Of a DNA stretch of 64,000 nucleotides, positions 57,501-64,000 are shown one piece after another. The position numbers were made by a program, and so were the translations under genes. Numbering within the stretch: position 1 is the stretch's first letter; each line of letters opens with the position of its first letter. The notes under the pieces were generated by a model. The model was given only the letters and a program-made list of their open reading frames with translations, had not been told where the DNA came from and did no database searches. This DNA comes from Luzula sylvatica (taxonomy: Eukaryota; Streptophyta; Magnoliopsida; Poales; Juncaceae): NCBI GenBank assembly GCA_946800325.1, contig OX326960.1:19734393-19798392 (forward strand), written 5' to 3'.

Positions 57501-58376
57501 TATGTCAAGTTAATTTTTTTTTTTTTAGAAATTACATGTACACTATCTCTTACCCCCAATTGGAATTAGTATATATTGAAGCTACAGATGTTCTTAATTG
57601 ATCCTGAGAGATGACACTTTATTTAGAATAATAATGTTTTTTTATTTTATAAGAAAGTGTAGAATAAATAACTACTGGTTATTTTTGAAGTTTAAACTAT
57701 TGATTATTATTTATTGGAGTATTGGAGAGATATTATTTGTTACATATTTTAGTGAACACATATTACAACTAATAACTATTAATTTAATCAATAGGTAAGT
57801 TAATACCAAACATATGTGAGAGAGTTTGGGCTTATATATCATAGGGAGCGAGTCTTGCTCAAAAGGCTTTGGACAAGGATTATTATTTGAGGGCTATTAG
57901 AAATTGTATTTGAATCCATATTTGAATCCGTCAATCAACATTAAATGAGTAGATAATGATAAATTAGTAAATACATTCAATTCAATCCATGAAAATAAAA
58001 ATGATGATTTCAATTCATTTTCAAACTGGTTTTCCCAAATTGTATTTAAGCGATAAAGTATGAAGGCTAAATTTAAAAACTAACCTGCTGAAGCAGCTAT
58101 TACGGCATCGCTCTTGGAATCTCTGTACTCTGGAACAACTCTAGTTTTGAAATCCGGATTTGCTGCGTAAAAATCTTCGATCGCCATGGAAATGCTAGTT
58201 TTGCTTCTCTTTCCAGCCATCGTATCCAAATCAAACACAACACCCACACGAACCGTCGTTGGTGTACCATTCTGAGCTCCAACGGCTAAATTTTGTTGAA
58301 GATGTAACGAGAAAAAGATGAAGAGGAAGAAAGATGAAAGGGTGAAAGGAATGTGCTTGTGTTTTGTAATTTTCAT
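54573..58376 (-). CDS. GLR: Glutamate receptor-like (GLR) ligand-gated cation channel, five exons, 976 aa
   Basis: Exons on the minus strand are 58376-58085, 57475-56166, 56080-55768, 55669-55260 and 55178-54573. All four introns are GT-AG, and the exons sum to 2931 nt in one frame. The product is a plant homologue of ionotropic glutamate receptors, an amino-acid-gated cation channel of the plasma membrane or endomembranes. Residues 1 to about 33 form a signal peptide. An ANF-receptor-type amino-terminal domain follows (about 45-400), then the two-lobed ligand-binding domain (S1 from about 455), M1 near 588-607, a pore loop near 621-635 (FGQVLYFAFSTLVFAH), M3 near 649-668 with the gating motif SYSASLASMLTVQ at 664-676, and M4 near 832-856. 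The cytosolic tail is Ser/Pro-rich. Length and domain order match the family, and N-terminal features (TMAGKRSKTSISMAIEDFY) suggest clade II. Every key region is present, so it looks functional. The start is the first ATG, about 70 bp from a TATA-like box. The family is certain; the subclade is inferred. Confidence 0.95.
57476..58084 (-). other. GLR intron 1 (609 bp)
   Basis: The donor is CAG|GTTAGT at 58084 and the acceptor TTTTCAG ends at 57476. The split codon restores Ala between exon 1 (97 codons plus 1 nt) and exon 2. The intron is AT-rich and much longer than the other three (85, 98 and 81 bp). I see no gene or mobile element in it. Confidence 0.9.
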
Positions 58377-58447
58377 TTCGAGAGAGATTTGGGATTCTGA
58401 TTGAGGAAGAAACTCTTGACTAGTTGTAATGTTCTATGTCTGTGATG

Positions 58448-58456
58448 TTATATATT
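58448..58456 (-). promoter_or_regulatory. Putative TATA box of the GLR gene
   Basis: The minus strand reads AATATATAA about 72 bp upstream of the GLR start codon. That would place transcription start near 58420 and leave a 5' UTR of about 45 nt containing the CT-rich run TCTCTCTCG just before the ATG. Only position and composition support it. Confidence 0.45.
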
Positions 58457-59199
58457 GTTGTAAGCAAATTCAATTCAATCGCATGACCTGGACTAATTAT
58501 ATGCATCTTGTATGCATGCTACTGTAGAAAATTCTTTTATTATTGACTTCGGGCTTAAGACATGTTTCATTGTCTAAGGTCTACATTTTATTTTATAATA
58601 TTGTTATAGTTGCTGTTGATGCAAAGTAGTTTTTGTCATTTGTGTTGTTACTTTCTTTTTGGTGAGTTGTAGAATAGCCTGTAAAGCGTGTATTGTAAAT
58701 TTTAGTGTCCATTTTTAGTAGCTTATGTAAATATCTCTCAATTCTCATTGCTTGTTAATTACAGAAAATATTTTGTTTTTTCATGTGACTTGATAGGAAA
58801 ACTAATTTGTAAACAAATATAAATAATAAACAGAGAGTTCAAAGGGATGATTGATCTACAAATATACACATTATACACTTTCCATACATCACAAATTACC
58901 CAATTGACATTTCCTCTCCATATTATAAAAGTAAAGTTATTGTCACACCCATCTAAAACTTAAATATCATTACATCAAATCTAAATCTTCCAGAACTCAC
59001 ATATGAATTATTTGACGAATTTGCACAATAATGAACTCACATACGAAATATTCTAAATTTTGAATGGGCATATTTGATATATTTTGAGTTTCTAAGAAAC
59101 AAATTTAATGTTTGAGGATAATCAAAATTAATAGATAAATGGATATTGCATCAAATATCATAATAGGTTAGTAAATTAACAAATCAGATTGAAGAACCC
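58457..59199. other. Region upstream of the GLR gene
   Basis: AT-rich with no other gene. It separates the GLR promoter from the broken LINE, which points away from GLR. Confidence 0.6.
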
Positions 59200-59496
59200 A
59201 ATAAGGAAAGCGATTCAACTGACTACTTGGTTCTTCTCCGGCGATCTCTAATTTTTTTTTGCGATTGAGAGGCGATTCAACTGACTAGGTTCTTCTCCGG
59301 CGATCGGAACCAATTTGAGAGCGATTCACAGATTCAAAAGACGGTTGACTAGGCTCTACTTGAAAGGCTAAGCTCCTGATCGCCCTAGGATTTGATCTCG
59401 TTCCATAAATACAATTGATTTTGATGGAGAAATTGTTTAAAAGAAATTCTAATTTCGGATTCTATCATGGAAAAAGGGGAAGATGAGGGTGAATGA

Positions 59497-59832
59497 ATCA
59501 GGGTTAACAGATCTAAACAGCACAACAAAGAAAATCAATCAAGAAATAATAAATGTTTCAGGTGTTTCGCAACTGATCATTTCAAGATTGATTGCCGCGA
59601 TCCAATCAAGTGCTCAATCTGTTATAAAAATGGACACATAGCAAAAAATTGCAAATCAAATAAAGATTACAACAATCGACCTTATTACAGATCGTTCGAA
59701 TCCAAAGTTTTCATGGAAAATAATGAATTGATAGATTCAAAACACAAATTGCAAGCTTGTGCTCAGAGGAGAGTGACGGTAACTCCTAAAAACTTGCATG
59801 CACGTTTGGGGAATGATAAATCAGTAAAATAG
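59497..59832 (+). pseudogene. LINE ORF1 piece with two CCHC zinc knuckles
   Basis: The 111-codon open stretch contains CFRCFATDHFKIDC and CSICYKNGHIAKNC, two tandem CX2CX4HX4C knuckles typical of nucleic-acid-binding LINE ORF1 or gag proteins. It is preceded by a stop (TGA at 59494), has no early ATG, and ends at TAG. The downstream 59836-60054 stretch continues in another frame (FGTVIKITRISIGNAF), so frameshifts have split the gene. Confidence 0.75.
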
Positions 59833-60020
59833 TTAGTGAAAAGTTTCGGTACAGTGATAAAAATCACGAGAATTAGTATTGGGAATGCATTTCTTGAACT
59901 AATGGTGGATGGTACTAATGAGATACCATTGCACCTGAAGCTGAGAGATGGTACAAGATCAGTAGTCATTCAGGTCTTCGTGTCAGTACCTGAAAAAGAA
60001 AAAGAAGAAAATGCCATGAA

Positions 60021-60857
60021 TTGGATAAAAAAAAAAGAAGGGAAAATGAGTTAATAGTACCGGTGCCGGTACCGGTAAAGGATCCAGTAATGGTACCAGA
60101 AGGGCTAGCAGAAATTAACTCTCCTGAAATTGAGCTGAGAAAGGAAATAAGGGCTGAGTTATTGAAGATGGGGGAAGAAGGAGTAATGAAGCTTGTTCTA
60201 CCTACAAACAATAATAAAGAATCAGTTGAAGTGGCCCAAGAGACTAGGAAAATGAGTAATCGAAATAAGAGTCCCTACTCACAACTGGAGGTGTCCAGTA
60301 GACTGGAGAGCTTCAGTAAAAAGGGGAGTGAAGAGAAGACTCTGTTGAGGAAACCCATAGTAATGAATTGGGAGAAAGTGAAGGATCATTATGAAAATTC
60401 AGTGACTAGAGGGATGAAAAGGGATGAGGATGAAACAGAAAGTAAAAAAAGCTTTTGCAATGAAATAATAGCTTATCTGGAGGATGAGGAAAATGAAGAA
60501 CTGGACAACAATGGAGAGGATTTGGAGCATGAATTGGAGAAGAGCTGCAAAGCTAATTGGAGGGAAAATTTATATTCAAAAAAAGATAAGGAAGACAATG
60601 AGATTGTGTGCGTTCTTGATAAAGAGGGAGGAATTAAAAGAGAAAATTGGGGTCTCACACTGCAGAAACTTGATTCTAGGGAAGAGGATGAGAGTAGGTT
60701 TCTGAGTATGGTGCCAGTTAGACTCTTGAGAAGGAGCAACAGATTGAAAGATAAGCAGCCAGATGATTTTATCTCAGCAATCAGCAAAGCCAAGGTTGTG
60801 AAATTCAGAGGGGAGTCTTCTGTGAATAAGGGAAAAATAGGTGATGCTGAAAGATAA
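60021..60857 (+). pseudogene. LINE ORF1 C-terminal part, charged, 278 codons
   Basis: The open stretch is rich in Glu, Lys and Arg, with acidic runs (EDEENEELDNNGEDLEHELE) and a PVPVPV segment at the start. No known fold is visible. Its position between the zinc-knuckle piece and the endonuclease suggests it is the rest of ORF1. The ATG used is probably not the original start. Confidence 0.55.
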
Positions 60858-61057
60858 AAGTATTAATAAAAACAAAGGTCCGGAGGAGAATAAAGAGAAA
60901 AGCTTATCTCTGGAGGAAGTGCACAAAATCCTGCAATCCACTGGCATAGTGGTGAACTAGGAAATTCAAACCAACCTGCTGGGTTTGGCTGATTAAACCT
61001 GATCCATAGTACAAGGAGAATAAGGAGTCAAATAAATAAATCAATAAATCAAAGAAT

Positions 61058-61793
61058 TTGAAATTAATAAGTTGGAACTTGAGGGGCTTAAATGCAAAAA
61101 ATAAAAGGAGCAAGGTGAAGGAATTTTTACATGATAAAAAACCTCATATCTTTGGTATCCAGGAAACCAAGTTGAATGAATGTAATCAAATTATATTTGA
61201 GGAGTTACGTAATAATAAAATGAGAGATTATGAAGTGTTATTATCCAAAGGGGCCTCTGGAGGTATTTTGACTACTTGGGATAGTGACATGTTTAATTTG
61301 GAAAACAAGGGTAATGAATACAGAATATAGTTTAAATACTATATTAGAGTGCAAATGGGATGGCTCTAATATACTAGTTTCCAATGTATATGGTCCTCAA
61401 AATATTGAAGATAAAAAAGAGTTCTTATTAGAACTTGGAGGAGTGAGGAAAGGGAGAGAAAATTTGTCTTGGATTATTTTCGGGGATTTTAGTATGGTCT
61501 TATTAAAAGAGGAAAAGAAAGGTAATTGTATAAGGGATTGGAGGGATATGGAGTTATTTAAAGATTTTATGGAAATTTTTGAGATGATGGATATACCATT
61601 GAAGGGGAGAACCTATACATGGTCTAGTAATGAGGCAAAAGGAAGGTTAGACAGATTTCTAATATCTAATGAATGGAGGGGTCTCTTTGCTAATATACAA
61701 CAAAATGCTTTGTCAAGTGAACTGTCTGATCATTGTCCTATCATGATGGAAATGGTGAACAATTTTCCCAAATTTAATGGATTTAGATTCTAA
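61058..61793 (+). pseudogene. LINE ORF2 endonuclease domain, frameshifted
   Basis: The first frame (61058-61330) reads LISWNLRGLNAKNKRSK and FGIQETKLNE. The second frame continues from about 61320 with NVYGPQ, GDFSM and SDHCPI. These are the L1 endonuclease signatures, though the usual GDFN is GDFS here. A frameshift near 61318-61330 and an in-frame TAA at 61791-61793 interrupt it. Reading past the stop gives NYWLRDEEAKEIIKRS, the usual post-endonuclease region, up to about 61940. There is no reverse transcriptase. Confidence 0.85.
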
Positions 61794-61940
61794 AATTACT
61801 GGCTAAGGGATGAAGAAGCTAAAGAGATCATTAAAAGATCTTTAATGGCAAACAAAGCAAAAACAATTGAGGACTTCTACCTTAAACTAATGAAGTTGGG
61901 GAAGGATTTAAAAAGATGGGACAAGGATAAAAAGAGCAAA

Positions 61941-62160
61941 ATAATCATACATTCACCTTAAAGACTCTTGCACTCAATTTTCCAAAAAATATATCCTAGA
62001 GATTTTTATAATCAAACTTGATCATAGAAATCCTCCGAAGTTTCTATAATGTCCCATCTCATGAAATATGCATGACCTTATTGTTTATTGATTAGTTATG
62101 TACAAATTTTAAATGACTTGTCCCTTTTCTCTCTCTCACTTATTTATTTATTTATTTAAA
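61941..62160 (+). repeat. Dispersed repeat family R1, most continuous copy
   Basis: It contains in one piece the motifs that are split by the LINE at 34 kb: CATACATTCACCTTAAAG, AAAATATATCCTAGAG, TTGATCATAGAAATCCTC, ATGAAATATGCATGA and AAATTTTAAATGACTTGTC. It starts exactly where the broken LINE stops. Confidence 0.6.
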
Positions 62161-62397
62161 TATACATATTCTTATAGTGAGCGTGAAAGAATATACCCAA
62201 ACTACAATTTTAAAGGATGTATTTTAATTTTATATTTCAAATTAAAATATTTGATCGATCTCAATCTACCCGTCTCCAAATAGAAAAAACCAATTCAAAT
62301 TCTAAATTCCAAATTCCAAATTCAAATTCAATTTCAAATCTTTGAATGTTCGGAATCGGCAAAGAATATCAGAGATAATGGTAATCCAATAATCACT

Positions 62398-63990
62398 GGG
62401 GCTGTTTGGCGTGGTGAATTTTGGACCGGAACGGGATTAAAAATACCCGCAAAACACAAATTCCTTGTTTGGGGGGAAGAATAAAGGTAGAATTACAAAA
62501 CGCCGGTCTCCCAAAACCCCTTCAATTCCGCTCCAGGAAAAGTTAGAGCGACAAGGTGCGGCAAAAGTTTTCTCTTGATCTCTCTTCAGTTTCGCTTCAA
62601 AACATACTTGCCCTCTTTCCCAGTTAACCTTCTCTCTTCTCTACTATCGTTCTTCTCCATCTCCATGGTGCTTGTCATCTCATTGCCTGGTGCTTTCTCT
62701 CTGGTGCTTGCCGCCTCATCTCCTATTGCCTAGTGTCCCATCTGCCCACTTCACCTTGTCTCATTTCTACTCATCCCGTCTCCCTCCAGAAATCCCTTTA
62801 TTTATCCTCACATCTTAGGTATGTTTGTGAAATTTTCTCTAAAATGACTTTTGGTTCTTTTCATTAAATTGATTTTCATTAGTTTTGCAAATTTGCAAAT
62901 TGATTTTCCTGGGTAGCAATTAAGCACCACAAACAAGACCTGAAACTTTTTATACAAGGATTAGCAATTACATTTTGACACAATTGGCTTGGCTCTCTTA
63001 ATTGTAAATTTGCATAGTTGAGGAAAGGCCTGAATTTTCGATACAAATTGGATTTCTTCAGATTATACTTAATCCTGAAAATCACAATTTCCATCAGATC
63101 TCCTCAGATGATTTTGTATGTCTAAAAAATGCCCATGTTGATTATACCATTTTTTTTAATTGACCGGTGATCTTAATTATTGTGCAATCACACTTAAGCA
63201 ATTAATATCATCCAATTGTCTCTGATTCTGTTTTTTCAATTAAGCAAATAATGCAATTTATTCATTTCAATTTTTCAATTGACCTTAAACAAATAATGTC
63301 ATTTCCATTGCGTACGGCACAAAGTTTCATTTCATTTTTTTCAAAAGTATTTGAAACTTTTAAATAGTTGACATTTGGAATCTTAATTAAGGGCAAAGTA
63401 ATTTCCATTGCTTTGAATGCTCATTTATTACATGTTTTTGATGGATTAAATCATATTGATGCCTAATTATTAATTTGTGGTTCACTGATTCTTTTTACAG
63501 CTAATTGATGCAATTAGCTCCTTTTATTTCGTCGAACAAGAAAAATATCCGATCAATGTTATGTATTCAGTGCTTTTGTATGAAATTAAAGTTGATAATT
63601 TGTTTACGAAATTAAGTATAGTTTTGAGTTTGCAATTTCTCTATTTTGTATATTATCTGGTGATGTATACTTAAATTCGTACACAAAATTATGTTTTACC
63701 ATGCATTTTATTTTTATTAATACATCGCGCACATGACCTTTCTAGTATCTTTTGTGTTGGTTTATGATATGATAATTTAAGAACTTTACGAATTTTAGTT
63801 AAGCATTATTACAATATTTTCAAAAACAAAATTCCAACGATTTCTTAACAACCAAACAAAGAATTATACTTTCCAGTATCTTATAATTTTGGTATCCAAA
63901 CAAACTATGAAATTACTAATTCCAGAATTATTTTCCCCTCCACCTTATAATCCAATTCCATTCTACTAATTCCACTTGCCAAACAGCCCC
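62398..63990. mobile_element. TIR element with GGGGCTGTTTGGC ends (1.6 kb)
   Basis: The left end is GGGGCTGTTTGGCGTGGTG and the right end on the minus strand is GGGGCTGTTTGGCAAGTGG; the first 13 bases are identical. The subterminal zones repeat AATTCCA and CCAAACAAA. No convincing target duplication is visible. The left third (about 62510-62820) is more GC-rich and CT-rich, like a gene leader, but no recognisable protein is encoded. Confidence 0.6.
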
Positions 63991-64000
63991 TAAAGAGTTT

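Larger units (their letters stand above)
59200..61940 (+). mobile_element. Broken LINE: ORF1 and endonuclease present, reverse transcriptase missing
   Basis: A leader with a tandem motif (GCGATTCAACTGACTA ... TTCTTCTCCGGCGATC, near 59210 and 59270) is followed by zinc-knuckle ORF1 sequence, a long charged ORF, and the L1 endonuclease. Sequence after about 61940 abruptly becomes dispersed repeat R1, so the RT and 3' end are gone. L1 copies are normally truncated at the 5' end. Loss of the 3' half therefore points to a later deletion or rearrangement. Confidence 0.8.

Overview
The window looks like plant nuclear DNA, most likely from a eudicot. It is very AT-rich, has plant-type GT-AG introns, encodes a plant glutamate receptor-like channel, and is dominated by plant transposon types. 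These are Copia LTR elements primed by initiator tRNA-Met, L1-type LINEs, hAT, Mutator-like and Harbinger-like DNA elements, Helitrons and MITEs. I found no tRNA or rRNA genes, no CRISPR array and no prokaryotic operon structure. All calls come from reading the sequence; no search or alignment program was run.

Only one host gene is complete: a five-exon glutamate receptor-like (GLR) gene on the minus strand, 58376 down to 54573, predicted at 976 residues. A Helitron terminus lies 45 bp beyond its stop codon, so its 3' UTR must be short or must run into the transposon.

Layout. 1-2.6 kb: AT-rich DNA with a non-autonomous Helitron (A, minus strand). 3.3 kb: a small amidase-like coding fragment. 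4.6-8.6 kb: a retroposon 3' end, an LTR- or promoter-like stretch and an odd imperfect repeat tract. 10.3-13.15 kb: a MITE between TA arrays, an LTR-like leader and a GC-rich hairpin minisatellite. 13.6-17.26 kb: a complete LTR element with no coding capacity. 18-19.3 kb: a TIR element. 20.5-24.6 kb: one arm of a diverged inverted duplication (with a Mutator-type MITE) and a Helitron 3' end. 27.7-28.9 kb: a hAT element. 31-33.9 kb: the other arm of the duplication, carrying Helitron B. 34.0-37.6 kb: a LINE with an intact 1117-residue ORF2, inserted in an older dispersed repeat. 39.5-44.3 kb: a recent Copia element (minus strand) with 260-bp LTRs that look identical. 46.2 kb: a 22-bp orphan poly(A) insertion. 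48.3-52.2 kb: a long-TIR element with a dead Harbinger-like transposase piece and a nested hAT element. 52.3-53.2 kb: another hAT element. 53.2-54.5 kb: a Helitron 3' part. 54.6-58.4 kb: GLR. 59.2-61.9 kb: a broken LINE that has lost its reverse transcriptase. 62.4-64 kb: a TIR element ending 10 bp before the window edge.

The genes do not form a shared pathway. The main theme is layered transposition, with several insertion boundaries supported by target-site duplications and some by paralogous empty sites inside the same window.
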